This document shows, one piece after another, positions 1-8,980 of a stretch of DNA of 64,000 nt; the stretch's first letter is position 1, and each line of letters begins with the position of its first letter. The position numbers and the translations under genes are program-made. Source of the DNA: QWHO01 sp039809865. GTDB taxonomy: Bacteria > Vulcanimicrobiota > Xenobia > Xenobiales > QWHO01. The notes under the pieces are model-generated. The model saw only the letters and a program-made list of their open reading frames with translations, had not been told where the DNA came from and searched no databases. The stretch is taken from assembly GCA_039809865.1 (NCBI GenBank), contig JBDHVW010000020.1, positions 1-64,000 of the forward strand, written 5' to 3'.

Positions 1-1
1 G

Positions 2-205
2 GGGGAGGGGAGCAAGGCCCTGGCGGAGGCCGCTCGAGGGGGCGCCGACGGGGTGCACTGGGCGGCCGACCGCGAGCGGGCCTGGGAGATTCTGCGCCCG
101 CTCCTGGCGCCCGGGGACACGGTGCTGCTCAAAGCATCGCGCGGAATGGGCCTCGGATGGCTGGCCCGTCAGCTCCAAGAGGGTAGGAATCTACCAATTA
201 CCTGA
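2..205 (+). CDS. murF: MurF-type UDP-MurNAc-pentapeptide ligase, C-terminal end (partial)
   Basis: Only the last 67 residues are in the window; the gene begins upstream. MurF adds D-Ala-D-Ala to the UDP-MurNAc-tripeptide in cytoplasmic peptidoglycan precursor synthesis. The visible part is the end of the C-terminal Mur ligase domain, with a GEGS start, a helix with WEILRPLL, then GDTVLLKASRGMGL, which matches the family's closing 'GD-VLVKGSR' strand and turn. The frame is open to the window edge and stops at TGA 203-205. The following kinase gene starts 35 nt later on the same strand. The catalytic centre is not visible, so another Mur-family ligase cannot be fully excluded. Confidence 0.7.
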   Translation, partial: GEGSKALAEAARGGADGVHWAADRERAWEILRPLLAPGDTVLLKASRGMGLGWLARQLQEGRNLPIT

Positions 206-240
206 TCGACTCGGGGGCCGATAGCTCGGTTAGAAAGCCT

Positions 241-1401
241 ATGAAGGAGCTGTTGGCACACGTGACGAGCCCCCCGTCCCGCAAGATCGACCCGATCGAG
301 GTGAGCCGCTTGACCCGGACGGCGCGCCTGGCGCGCAAACTGCTGGACGGCCCCGATCTGGAGGGCTTTCTCGCACACGCCATGGAGGACCTGGAGGCCG
401 AGCGCGGGGTCATCCTGATCGATCGGGGCGGGCCGGAGCTGGAGCCCGCCTGCTGGAACAATCCCCGCGGTGACGCGGCGGTCTACTGTTCCCTGGTGGC
501 CCGACAGGCCTGGCAGGGCCAGGACATCCTGGCCGCCGAGGAGCTGGAAGGGCCCTGCTCGCGCACCATCCTGGCGGTACCCCTGCGTGGGCGCGAGCGC
601 GTCCTGGGGGTACTCTATCTGGACCGCACCAGCTCGTGCAACTGGTTCACCCACGCCAGCCTGGCCTTTGCCATCGAGCTGGCCGGCATGCTCTCCGCCG
701 GCCTCGAGCGCGCCGAGCGCCATTCGCGCGAGCTGCACGAGGCACGCCTTTCGTCCACCGATGCCCTGCTGGCCGGGCTGGCGCCCGAGCTCAACTACTC
801 CCTGACCAGCATGCTGTGGTGCGCCCAGCATCTGAGCGGCGAGCTAAAGCATCCTGACCACAGTGAGGTCGTCACCAGCATCTTGAACGACACCCTGCGC
901 TGCCAGACGCTGCTCACGCAGACCGTGCGCGCCTGCCGGCGTCAACCGGCCCGCCATCGCGAGGTCGATCTCAACGAGTGCGTGCGCTCGGTCGTGCACG
1001 AGGTCCAGCCCGAGTTCGCCCGCCAGGGTACCGATCTGCGCAGCGAGCTCGAGGAGCTTCCCGCCATGCTGGGGATGCGGGACCACCTGGTCGAGGTCAT
1101 CGCGGCCCTGGTGCACAACGCGCGGGAGGCCGTGGGCGAGCGGCCCGACGGCCGCGTCCTGGTGCGCACGTCCCGGCGCCTCGAGGGAATCCGCCTGCAG
1201 GTGATCGACAACGGTCCGGGCGTGACCGAGACGCACGCCCTCTTCGACCCGTTCGTCACCTCCCGGCGCGGCAAGCTCGGCGCGGGCATCGGACTGGCCC
1301 TGGTGCGCCGCGTGGTCAGCGAGCACGGCGGCTCGATCACGGTCCACAACCAGAGCGAGGGCGGCGCCGTGTTCACCCTGGAGCTGCCGCTGGCCGCCTA
1401 G
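241..1401 (+). CDS. GAF-domain histidine kinase-like protein with a degenerate H-box
   Basis: A 386-residue cytosolic protein without membrane segments. Residues about 40-160 look like a GAF sensor domain (AVPLRGRERVLGVLYLDR core). Residues about 175-235 form the dimerisation helices, and 260-386 an ATPase domain with N-box Asn293, G1 DNGPG (323-327), F-box LFDPF and G2 GAGIGLAL. The helix that normally carries the phosphorylated histidine reads GLAPELNYSLTSM, where NtrB-type kinases have GLAHELNNPL, so Pro182 sits at the histidine position. ATP binding looks intact but autophosphorylation at the usual site should be impossible. It may be a pseudokinase, a partner subunit or an anti-sigma-type kinase. 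Its stop shares the CTAG at 1398-1401 with the convergent gene. The ATG at 241 has no clear Shine-Dalgarno. Confidence 0.8.
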   Translation: MKELLAHVTSPPSRKIDPIEVSRLTRTARLARKLLDGPDLEGFLAHAMEDLEAERGVILIDRGGPELEPACWNNPRGDAAVYCSLVARQAWQGQDILAAEELEGPCSRTILAVPLRGRERVLGVLYLDRTSSCNWFTHASLAFAIELAGMLSAGLERAERHSRELHEARLSSTDALLAGLAPELNYSLTSMLWCAQHLSGELKHPDHSEVVTSILNDTLRCQTLLTQTVRACRRQPARHREVDLNECVRSVVHEVQPEFARQGTDLRSELEELPAMLGMRDHLVEVIAALVHNAREAVGERPDGRVLVRTSRRLEGIRLQVIDNGPGVTETHALFDPFVTSRRGKLGAGIGLALVRRVVSEHGGSITVHNQSEGGAVFTLELPLAA

Positions 1402-3488
1402 AAGGGCTTCTTGATCAGCAGCTCCGCGTTGCGGTCGGTGGGCTGCCCGATCTGGAAATCCAGGCCGCCCGGCTGGTTGAGGATCTGCGGGTCGTTGGAC
1501 GCCAGCTCGCGGCTGATGGCCGCCAGACTGAGGACGCCGCCCGGCGTGCCGGTTTCGGGGTCGGACGCGTCGTCCACCAGGGTCGTGAAGAACGACAGGG
1601 TGCCGTCCTTGTTGTCCACCAGCTCCACCACGCGCACTTCGTGCGGATAGTCGATCAGCGAGGGGCTGTTGACCTCCCAGAATCCGTTCGTTACCGCCGC
1701 AGGGTCGGGATGGGGGTAAATGCGGTTGTAGTGGGTATGCCCGTTGAGCCACAGGACGACATTGGGATAGCGGTGCAAGATGGGCTCGAATTGGAAGCCC
1801 AGGAGCCGCTGCCCCAGGGGATTGCTCGGGTCGGGCAGGTCATTGGTCATCGTCTCCAGCCCGTGATGGCTGAACAGCACCACCAGCTTGTCCTGGTTGC
1901 TGGTGGTGATCAGGTTGCCGTTGGAGTCGTAGTACTTGCTGGAGACCGACTGGATCTGCTGCTCCAGCCAGTTGACCTGGTCGATGTCGATGGAGCCATC
2001 GTCCAGCCCGCCCGGATTGGTGGTGTCCATCACGATGCCCAGGATGCCCGGGGCCGGCTCGAACGTGTAGTAGATCTTGCCGCTGGCCGCGTTGGCGGCG
2101 GTCAGACCGTGCCCCACCGGGCCCGGGGAGGCCGGACTGCTCAACATCGCGTTCACGAAGTCGGCACGCTGCATGATCTGTCGCTCAGGGTCGGGGGTGA
2201 CCGTGCGCTGCATGGTCGACGGGTCGGTCCAGTGGCCGATGAAGGCGGGCCAATCCTCCTTCACGTTGATGTTCAGCGGGTCCGTGAATTCCGCCAGGAA
2301 AGCGTCCGTGCCCACGCCATTCTTGATGTCGTTCAGCAACTGGAAGACGAACGGCAGGGCCAGGATCTTCTGCGTGCCCGCCGCGATCTGGTTGAGCGCG
2401 CCGACCGGAGCCAGAGCGGCGTGATCGGGAAAGTTGCCCTGAATGAGCTCGTCGTGGTTGCCATAGCAGGTGTACCAGGGCGTCTTGAGGCCCTGCGCCG
2501 TGAACGGCTGGACCGCGGCGGTCAGCAGGCCCGGATAGTCGGGGAAGCCGTACATAGTCTTGTAGGTGTCGGTGGGACCCGGCTCGGGGTGCCAGTATTC
2601 GGGCAGGAACGGCTGCTGCTCGTCCTGCACCCCCTCGTAGAGATCGGGATTGCCCGTCGAGGGGGTCACCAGACCGCCGTCCATCAAGGTCAAGAAGCGG
2701 GTGATCTCGGTGCGCTGGTGATCGTCGCCGTTATCGCCGGTGAAGACGACACAGTCGAAGGGGCGGCCGGTGATCGGCCCCACGGCCAGCGCGTTGACCT
2801 GCTGGACCATCGCCTCGATGACGTAGCAGGTCAGCATCTCCTGGGGGCGCCAGGCGGCCTGGAAGTCATCGCGGGGCAGAAACGTTCCGATGAGGTCGCG
2901 GAGGAACTCGATGCGCAGCGGGTTCTCCTCGTCGATGAGGTGCACGTCGGAAAAGTGGGGCATGCACGCGAGAGCGACGCGACGCTGCTCCCGCCCGGAC
3001 TGGGCCTGGGCCAGCTCGGTGCGGATCTGGAGGGTCCAGGCCGGACCGTAGGTCAGCTTCTTGTAGACGCCCTCGCCCGTGGGGACGATGCTGCGATCGA
3101 GCGTGGTGGTCGCCACCAGCAGGTTGATGAGCGGCTCCTCGATCGTCAAAGTCTGCCCGGCAAACAGCTGCACGTCTTGGTCGTAGTTGCCCACCACCTT
3201 GCCCCCGGAGAGATACTCGATCCGCAGGTGATCGACCCTGACGGGCACCTGCACTCTGACAGCAGCCGCTTTGTCCACGGTCACGGGACCGAAGATCGGC
3301 GCGCCGTCCTGAAACCCCGTGAATTGAAACGAGTCGACCCGGTTGACGACGCCGCGCAGCAGAGACTGTTTCAACTCCACCGTAGCGGTGGGCTCCACCG
3401 GAACGCCGGAGTCGGACGTGATGTCCTCACTCCCTCCGCAGCTGACGAGCAAGAGACAGGTAAGCAAAAGCAGGGCTAAACGCTTCAA
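1398..3488 (-). CDS. Secreted metallophosphoesterase lipoprotein (calcineurin-like)
   Basis: A 696-residue protein. All five metal-binding blocks of the calcineurin-like phosphoesterase fold are visible in order: SDVHL, FTGDNGDD, CYGNHDE, FSHHGLE and LNGHTHYNR. Substrate unknown; phosphoesters or nucleotides outside the inner membrane are likely. The start chosen is TTG at 3488 because GGAGG lies at 3495-3499, 6 nt upstream, and the sequence then begins KRLALLLLTCLLLVSC, a lipoprotein signal with lipobox LVSC (Cys17). The frame stays open far upstream, but that extension is antisense to the neighbouring gene and is rejected. N-terminal to the enzyme domain is a beta-rich region of about 150 residues. 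The 3' end overlaps the convergent kinase by 4 nt. Confidence 0.85.
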   Translation of the reverse strand: MKRLALLLLTCLLLVSCGGSEDITSDSGVPVEPTATVELKQSLLRGVVNRVDSFQFTGFQDGAPIFGPVTVDKAAAVRVQVPVRVDHLRIEYLSGGKVVGNYDQDVQLFAGQTLTIEEPLINLLVATTTLDRSIVPTGEGVYKKLTYGPAWTLQIRTELAQAQSGREQRRVALACMPHFSDVHLIDEENPLRIEFLRDLIGTFLPRDDFQAAWRPQEMLTCYVIEAMVQQVNALAVGPITGRPFDCVVFTGDNGDDHQRTEITRFLTLMDGGLVTPSTGNPDLYEGVQDEQQPFLPEYWHPEPGPTDTYKTMYGFPDYPGLLTAAVQPFTAQGLKTPWYTCYGNHDELIQGNFPDHAALAPVGALNQIAAGTQKILALPFVFQLLNDIKNGVGTDAFLAEFTDPLNINVKEDWPAFIGHWTDPSTMQRTVTPDPERQIMQRADFVNAMLSSPASPGPVGHGLTAANAASGKIYYTFEPAPGILGIVMDTTNPGGLDDGSIDIDQVNWLEQQIQSVSSKYYDSNGNLITTSNQDKLVVLFSHHGLETMTNDLPDPSNPLGQRLLGFQFEPILHRYPNVVLWLNGHTHYNRIYPHPDPAAVTNGFWEVNSPSLIDYPHEVRVVELVDNKDGTLSFFTTLVDDASDPETGTPGGVLSLAAISRELASNDPQILNQPGGLDFQIGQPTDRNAELLIKKPF

Positions 3489-3623
3489 CGAGGTCCTCCG
3501 TGGGGTAGATGGGCGACCGGTCTTCTTGGGAAGACGGTCGGCACCTGCCTCGGGGTTCCCCGAGCTTCGGATCCACCTCGGATCTTGAATGGATCGTCCC
3601 TCTGCTGGCATGATCGATGCGGG
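3489..3623. promoter_or_regulatory. Divergent intergenic region with two hairpins
   Basis: This spacer separates two divergent genes and must carry both promoters. It contains an imperfect hairpin at 3514-3540 (arms CGACCGGTCTTC and GAAGACGGTCG with one bulged base) and a compact perfect one at 3549-3564 (CTCGGGG, TT, CCCCGAG). No convincing -35/-10 pair could be picked. The hairpins may be protein-binding sites or leader structures; that is inference. Confidence 0.3.
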
Positions 3624-6239
3624 ATGAAAGTTCTTTCGATCAGCGCGGCGACGCCCGCTCCCCTGCGCTCCATCGAGCGGACGGTGCGGGATACGGTCGA
3701 GCGGGGCGTAACCTACGAGGTGCCTCGCCGCTTCCCGCTGTTCGGGCCGAAGCTCCGACCGGCCGAGCCTCAGGAGGTGACCGACCGCCTTGCGCGCGGG
3801 CGGAACGACGTTCAGGTTCGCCTGGCCGAGGGGCTGGCGCGACTGCCCCTGCGCGGTCTGGAAGATCTGGACGAGGTGGCCGTCTTCACCGGGATCGCGC
3901 CGCCCGAGACACTGCCGAAGGCCGAGCTGGCCCGGTCCCTGAGCGAGTTGGAAAACATCGGCTGGCACTTTCACGCGGGCGAGGAGATCGGGACCTACGG
4001 GGCCTACAACGCCCTCACCGATGACTTCGGGATGTCCGAGGTCACGGCCACGCGCGACGGTCAGAAGCTCTATTGCCGCACCGAGCAGCGCGTGGGCGAG
4101 CTGGCGGCTTTCTACCGGGACGACCCGCTGGGCCGGCTGGAGGCGAAGGGCTACCAGTTCTTCAACCTTCACGGGGAGCGGCGTCCCGCCTACGGGGAGA
4201 GGCCCCCGGAGAGTCTGGGCAAGAACGGCAAAGTGTGGATGAGCGCGGCGCGTCACGCCGACGTGGACCGGTTCGAGCGGTTGCTGGCCCTCCACGGCAC
4301 GCCCTCGAAGGCCCTGCAGGCGCTCGAGCTCGAGGAGGATAAGGCCGCGCTGGGGGCGCTGTCGCCGATCCTGCGGGCCGTCGTGAGCGCGGTCCCCGGC
4401 CAGGCGGGCCGGCACACCCTGATGGAGAGGCTGGCCGTCGAGCCCACGACCTTTGCCGACCTGGCGGGACTCTCGGTCGAGGGCCTGGTCAAAGAGGACG
4501 CGCTGGCCGCCCGCCACGCCATCCTGGCCCAGGGCGCGTCCTTTCCCGAGACCCGCGACGCAGCCACAGTGCAGAGTCGCTGGCAGCTCGCGGACCCGGA
4601 GAGGGCCATCCAGGGGTTGGTGCGGGCCTCCGGCCAGGACCCCGGGCAGCTGGCTCTGGCCAGCACCGGCGATAAGGACGTGGCCGCCCACGAGCGCCAG
4701 CTGGACGAGGTGCCCTCGGGCGAGCTGGCCAAAAAGCTGCGCGCCGTCGCAGGCAGTCTCAGCGCGAGTGTGTCTCTGTGGAAGGCGGCGATGCTCCAGC
4801 CCGAGGTGACCACGGTCGACCAGTTGTTGACTTTTATCGATGCCTTCCAGAAGGACGCCGCCCGTAGTCAGGTGACTTTCGACCTTCCGAAGATCTGCGC
4901 GGTCTTGCTCGAGGATCTTCGCAGCCGGCCCGAGCTTCACGAGGCTTCGCAGCTTCAGTCCGGGTGGGGGGTGCAGGACCCGCTCAAGGCGGTGGAGGCC
5001 CTCCTCCGCCGCGCTCCCCTGCAGACGCCCGAAGAGATCGGAGCCTTCGCGCTGGCTTCCACCGCGGACACCGACACCGAGGCCCAGGAGCGCCAGCTCG
5101 AGGGGAACGCGCTGGCGCGCGAGTTATACGGCGCCGTCCAATCCAGGCGGCTCAAGCTGAATATCTGGAAGGCGGCGATGGCCGTTCCGACCGTGAGCAG
5201 CGGCGAGGAGCTCCAGAGCCTGCTGACCCGGATCGACAAGCTGCATCAGGGCACCGAGTCCGATTTGAAGGACTACCGACTCCTGCAGAAGAGGCTTTAC
5301 CCGCGCCTGGAGACGTTCGCCGATACCAGGGCCGGGTTCGAGCTGCAACAGCAGTGGCAGTTGGCCGACCCGTGTCAGGCCTTCCGAGGATTGCTGGCGC
5401 ACCCCGAGGTCGCCACCGACGGCGATCGGCGCGAGCTGGCCCTGGCCAGCACCGGCCGGGACGACGTCCAGGCCATGAAGCTCCAGCTGGCCTCAATGAC
5501 GGACCCAGCCTTGAGCGCCCTGGTGGGCGACCTGCTGGACCGCTGTCACCACGCCGAATTCCGGTCTCGACTCTGGTCCTGCGCGTTGAGCCATCCGGAG
5601 GTGCTGGCTACCTCGGATGACGTGGTGGCGTTCGTCGGAAAGATCGACCTGGAGCTCGCCAGGCTTGTCCGCACGGAGCAGCTCGATGAGGATGTGCACA
5701 CGACGCGCGAGCTGGCCTGGGAGAAGCTGAAAACCTGTCCCGACAGCGCCAGGGCCGCAAAACAGGTAGATTCCTGGCAGCCGGTGGATCGCGCGCTCGC
5801 CTTCTCGGCCCTCCTGAAACACTGCAAGGCCACGAGCCAGGAAGAACTCCGCGCCTTAGCTCTGGCCTGCACCTCGCGCCAGGATGAGACGCTGCAAAAC
5901 CACCTGCTGGGCGACCTTCTCGACCCAGAGACCGCCCGGATCGCGCGCACGGTCCGGTCGACCCTGTCAGAGCCCTTACGCTGGGCGTTGTGGCACGCTC
6001 TGATGGAGCTTCCGCTGGTGACCAGCAACGACGTCCCGAAGGTCGCCGAGCGCATGCGCGAGCTGCTGGCCAAAGAGCCCAAAGCGGCTTCTCAGGTGGC
6101 CGCCGCTGAGCTCGCGCTGGAGACGGCCGTTCAGGCGCGCGCGCTGAGCGAGCGCCCCACCAGCGAGACGATTTCGGTGCAGGAAGACCGCGTAATCGTG
6201 GGGGGCGTGGTGGTCAAAACCAACAATTCAGCCAGCTGA
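3624..6239 (+). CDS. Large cytosolic helical repeat protein of unknown function
   Basis: An 871-residue protein with no signal peptide, membrane segment or recognised catalytic motif. ATG 3624 (MKVLSISAATPAP) is preferred to the codon 39 nt upstream because it gives the short beta-like N-terminus seen in other proteins of this window. Residues 1 to about 300 are unique. The rest holds four degenerate repeats of 128-140 residues. Each begins with a Trp followed by a DP/DR-containing helix (Trp codons at 4581, 4965, 5355, 5775), then an ALASTG- or ALACTS-type turn with QL, then LW.A....P.V. The fold may resemble a HEAT/ARM solenoid. The C-terminus ends VIVGGVVVK, a tail shared with the unrelated protein at 14457-16586. 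It overlaps the convergent kinase gene by 12 nt. Function unknown. Confidence 0.75.
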   Translation: MKVLSISAATPAPLRSIERTVRDTVERGVTYEVPRRFPLFGPKLRPAEPQEVTDRLARGRNDVQVRLAEGLARLPLRGLEDLDEVAVFTGIAPPETLPKAELARSLSELENIGWHFHAGEEIGTYGAYNALTDDFGMSEVTATRDGQKLYCRTEQRVGELAAFYRDDPLGRLEAKGYQFFNLHGERRPAYGERPPESLGKNGKVWMSAARHADVDRFERLLALHGTPSKALQALELEEDKAALGALSPILRAVVSAVPGQAGRHTLMERLAVEPTTFADLAGLSVEGLVKEDALAARHAILAQGASFPETRDAATVQSRWQLADPERAIQGLVRASGQDPGQLALASTGDKDVAAHERQLDEVPSGELAKKLRAVAGSLSASVSLWKAAMLQPEVTTVDQLLTFIDAFQKDAARSQVTFDLPKICAVLLEDLRSRPELHEASQLQSGWGVQDPLKAVEALLRRAPLQTPEEIGAFALASTADTDTEAQERQLEGNALARELYGAVQSRRLKLNIWKAAMAVPTVSSGEELQSLLTRIDKLHQGTESDLKDYRLLQKRLYPRLETFADTRAGFELQQQWQLADPCQAFRGLLAHPEVATDGDRRELALASTGRDDVQAMKLQLASMTDPALSALVGDLLDRCHHAEFRSRLWSCALSHPEVLATSDDVVAFVGKIDLELARLVRTEQLDEDVHTTRELAWEKLKTCPDSARAAKQVDSWQPVDRALAFSALLKHCKATSQEELRALALACTSRQDETLQNHLLGDLLDPETARIARTVRSTLSEPLRWALWHALMELPLVTSNDVPKVAERMRELLAKEPKAASQVAAAELALETAVQARALSERPTSETISVQEDRVIVGGVVVKTNNSAS

Positions 6240-7400
6240 GGCCAGCGCCTCCAGCGCCTCCAGCATCGCCTGCGCGCCCGGATAGCGATCGCCCGGGGCC
6301 TTGGCCATCGCCCGGCGCACGATCGCGGCGCATTCGGCGGGCAGACCGGAGGGCAACTCAGGGGGAGGCTCGCCGCAGTGCGCGGTGAGCACCTGGAACC
6401 AGTTCTTATGGTGGGCGTAGGGGTGACTCCCCGTCAGCAGGGCGTAGTAGGTGCAGCCCAGGCTATAGACGTCGGCGCGCGCGTCCAGCGGCTGCTGGCG
6501 GATCTGCTCGGGGCTCATGTAGTGCGGCGTGCCCACCAGCGTGCCCGCCTGGGTCAGCGCGGTCTCGCCGGTGCGCGTCATCGCCTTGGCCAGCCCGAAA
6601 TCGGTGACCTTGGCGCTGCCGTCCTGGCCGATCAAAATGTTGTCCGGCTTGAGGTCGCGGTGGATGATCCCCTGGGCGTGCGCCGCCGACAGACCCCGGC
6701 AGGCCTGAATCATCACCTCGGTCGCGTCACGCCAGGCGAGCGGCCCCCCCGCCTGGAGCTTCTGCTGCGCGCTCAGACCGCCCTCGACCAGCGGCATCGC
6801 GATGTAGAGGCGCTCGCCCCACTTGTCCACGGAATACACGCTGACGACGTTGGGATGGTCGATGCCGGCGCTGTCGCGCGCCTCGCGCACGAAGCGCTTC
6901 TCCGAGGACGGATCCTCCGAAAGGTGGGCGTGCAGCAGCTTGATGGCCACCGGGCGGCCATCGACCCGGTTCACGGCCTGGTAGACCACGCCCATGCCGC
7001 CTCGTCCCAGCACGCGCCCCAGCGTGAAGGTGCCGACCTCGGTCCCGGGGGGCAGCTCGTCGCCCAGGGCCTCGCTGGCCGAGACCCCGCCGGGGAGCCT
7101 CGGCGCCAGCGTCTCGGCGGGATCCGGCTCCACCACGGGCTGCTCGAACAGGGCCTGAATCCCTTCAAAGGCGGCGCCCGGGGAGGTGACCATCACGACC
7201 GGCAGATCGTCGCTGCGCATCTCCTCGAGGACGGCCTCGTCCTCCAGCACCACCAACTGGTACGGGGTTCGCAGAACCATCGCCAGCGCGGCCCGGCCGC
7301 CGTCGGCCTCGTCCACCTCGTAGCCGGCCTGACGCAGGCGTTCGGCCAGCGCGGCGCGGGTCGGCTTGTCGGGGTGAACGAGGAGCAGTCTCGGCTTCAA
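6228..7400 (-). CDS. Serine/threonine protein kinase with a degenerate N-terminal receiver-like domain
   Basis: A 390-residue soluble Hanks-type kinase. The kinase domain (about 124-388) has a glycine loop GRGGMG (132-137), Lys154, HRDLKPDN (247-254), DFG (267-269) and SPE, so it should be active. The first ~80 residues resemble a shortened CheY-like receiver: 'LLLVHPD' replaces the acidic pocket, and Glu53 lies where the phospho-aspartate is expected, suggesting a locked state. There is no transmembrane or PASTA segment, unlike many bacterial Ser/Thr kinases. It is divergent, across 80 nt, from an FHA-domain histidine kinase (7481-8980). FHA domains bind phosphothreonine, so the neighbour is a plausible target (inference). 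The 3' end overlaps the convergent repeat protein by 12 nt. Confidence 0.88.
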   Translation of the reverse strand: MKPRLLLVHPDKPTRAALAERLRQAGYEVDEADGGRAALAMVLRTPYQLVVLEDEAVLEEMRSDDLPVVMVTSPGAAFEGIQALFEQPVVEPDPAETLAPRLPGGVSASEALGDELPPGTEVGTFTLGRVLGRGGMGVVYQAVNRVDGRPVAIKLLHAHLSEDPSSEKRFVREARDSAGIDHPNVVSVYSVDKWGERLYIAMPLVEGGLSAQQKLQAGGPLAWRDATEVMIQACRGLSAAHAQGIIHRDLKPDNILIGQDGSAKVTDFGLAKAMTRTGETALTQAGTLVGTPHYMSPEQIRQQPLDARADVYSLGCTYYALLTGSHPYAHHKNWFQVLTAHCGEPPPELPSGLPAECAAIVRRAMAKAPGDRYPGAQAMLEALEALASAG

Positions 7401-7480
7401 GGGACCCGGGTTTTCTCGCTTCCAGGGCCCGTTCCTCGTGCGCAGGAGTGCCGAATGCGCCCGTAAAACGGGGGATCATC

Positions 7481-8980
7481 ATGACTGACATCCTCGTCCG
7501 CTTCGTCCACCCGGAAGCGGGTTCCGTGGAGGCCTCCGTCGGCGACAGGCCGCTCGTCGTCGGTCGGGAGGGCAGCGACGTCGTCCTGGGCGATGGCCGC
7601 GTCTCGCGCAAACACGGGCGCCTCTGGCGCGAAGGCGACTCCGTGTTCTACGAGGACACGGGCAGCAGCAATGGGAGCTGGCTGGAAGGTCGTCGGCTCA
7701 GCGCTCCCGTCAGGGTCGAGTCGGCGCGCCCCATCGTGGTGGGGGAGACGGCCCTCACGCTGGCCGGGAGCGACTCTCAGAACCTGCCGCTGGGCATGTC
7801 CCTCCAGATGCGCCTGCGAGCCGGCGGATCGGTGTCCGAGGTCCTGTCCTTTGGCCAGCCGGCCCGTTACGCCACGGCGCTTTACGATTTCGTCCAGGCG
7901 CTGCTGGCTTCCAGCACCCAGGAGTTGCTCGAGCGCGCCGTCAGCACCATCCAGGAGACGGTCCCCGCCGCCCAGCGCGTCGCGGTCAAAGCCTGGCCCA
8001 CCCTGCACTCGCTGTTGCCCACCGAGTCGCCCGTGAGCCTGAGCATGGCCCGCCTGGCCGTCCACAATCGTGAGGCGCTGCTCCTGTCCGAGGAGGCGAT
8101 GGACGAGCCCGAGGTGGTCGCCAGCGCGATTCGCCACGGCATTCGCAGCGCGATCTACGTCCCACTCCTGACGGCCGACTCCGACGCCGTGGGGGTGCTG
8201 TGCGTGGATACCCCGCGCCCCGGCATTCCCTTCAGCGAGGACGATTTCCAGTTCGTCCGCGCGCTGGGAGCCCTGCTGGCCACGGCCCTGGTGGCCGGGC
8301 GCGTCCGCGAGGTCCAGACCCGGCGCGATGCGATGGCCACCTTTCTCAAGATCGCCAGCCACGATCTGCGCAACCCGGTTGGCGTGGCGCTGGTCGCCGC
8401 CAAGACCATCATGACCTACGACGACCCGAAGATCGCCCGGGAGCTGCTCCCCTGCATCGTGGAGGCCTCCGAGCGGGCGATGGACCTCATCCGCACCTAC
8501 CTCGAGATGGCGGGCCTGGACGCCGGCCAGACGGTCAAATTGGAGCGCTCCTGGCTGGACGCGCGCGAGCTGGTGCAGGGCGAGCTCGAGTTCAACCGCG
8601 TGGCGCTGCCCGCCAAACGCAAGCTCGAGCTCGTGTCCCGCGTGGATTGCGACCGGGTGCACGGCGATCCCCAGCGGCTGCGTCAGATCCTGGGCAACCT
8701 GCTCTCCAACGCCGTCAAGTATTCCCCCGATGGCGGCCAGATTACGCTCGAGGTCGAGGAAGGCGCGCTGTTTCGCGTGCGCGACCAGGGCAAAGGGATC
8801 GCCCCCGAGGATCAGGAGCGTCTGTTCCGCCAGTTCGAGCGCCTGGGCGACACCCAGGCCCAGGGCATCGGCCTCGGTCTCTGGCTGACGGCCGCCCTCG
8901 TCAACGCCCACGGCGGGCGCATCTGGGTCGAGAGCACGCCGGGCGAGGGCGCCACGTTCGCCTTCACGATCCCGCCTTAG
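7481..8980 (+). CDS. FHA-GAF sensor histidine kinase
   Basis: A 499-residue soluble kinase. An FHA domain at 1-95 shows the phosphothreonine-binding pattern GRE-SDV, S-KHG and SSNGS. A GAF domain spans about 130-280. HisKA has SHDLRNP with phospho-acceptor His294. The ATPase domain has N-box NLLSNAVKYS, RDQGKGI and GIGLGL. ATG 7481 is chosen over an in-frame codon 33 nt upstream because GGGGA lies 8 nt before it and the FHA domain begins directly after it. A small dyad CCCGT-AAA-ACGGG (7460-7472) overlaps the ribosome-binding site and could affect initiation. It is transcribed divergently from a Ser/Thr kinase gene that could supply the FHA ligand (inference). The stop overlaps that of the PilZ gene (TTAG, 8977-8980). 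Confidence 0.88.
   Translation: MTDILVRFVHPEAGSVEASVGDRPLVVGREGSDVVLGDGRVSRKHGRLWREGDSVFYEDTGSSNGSWLEGRRLSAPVRVESARPIVVGETALTLAGSDSQNLPLGMSLQMRLRAGGSVSEVLSFGQPARYATALYDFVQALLASSTQELLERAVSTIQETVPAAQRVAVKAWPTLHSLLPTESPVSLSMARLAVHNREALLLSEEAMDEPEVVASAIRHGIRSAIYVPLLTADSDAVGVLCVDTPRPGIPFSEDDFQFVRALGALLATALVAGRVREVQTRRDAMATFLKIASHDLRNPVGVALVAAKTIMTYDDPKIARELLPCIVEASERAMDLIRTYLEMAGLDAGQTVKLERSWLDARELVQGELEFNRVALPAKRKLELVSRVDCDRVHGDPQRLRQILGNLLSNAVKYSPDGGQITLEVEEGALFRVRDQGKGIAPEDQERLFRQFERLGDTQAQGIGLGLWLTAALVNAHGGRIWVESTPGEGATFAFTIPP

Noticed and set aside
978..3479. An 833-codon open frame on the + strand across the kinase end and the metallophosphoesterase gene
   Set aside because: It is antisense to a gene with all five metallophosphoesterase motifs, its protein is Arg/Gly/Val-rich without domains, and it is a GC-rich shadow frame.
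3489..4940. A 484-codon N-terminal extension of the metallophosphoesterase frame
   Set aside because: The extension is antisense to the repeat protein. GGAGG, a TTG and a lipoprotein signal at 3488 mark the real start.
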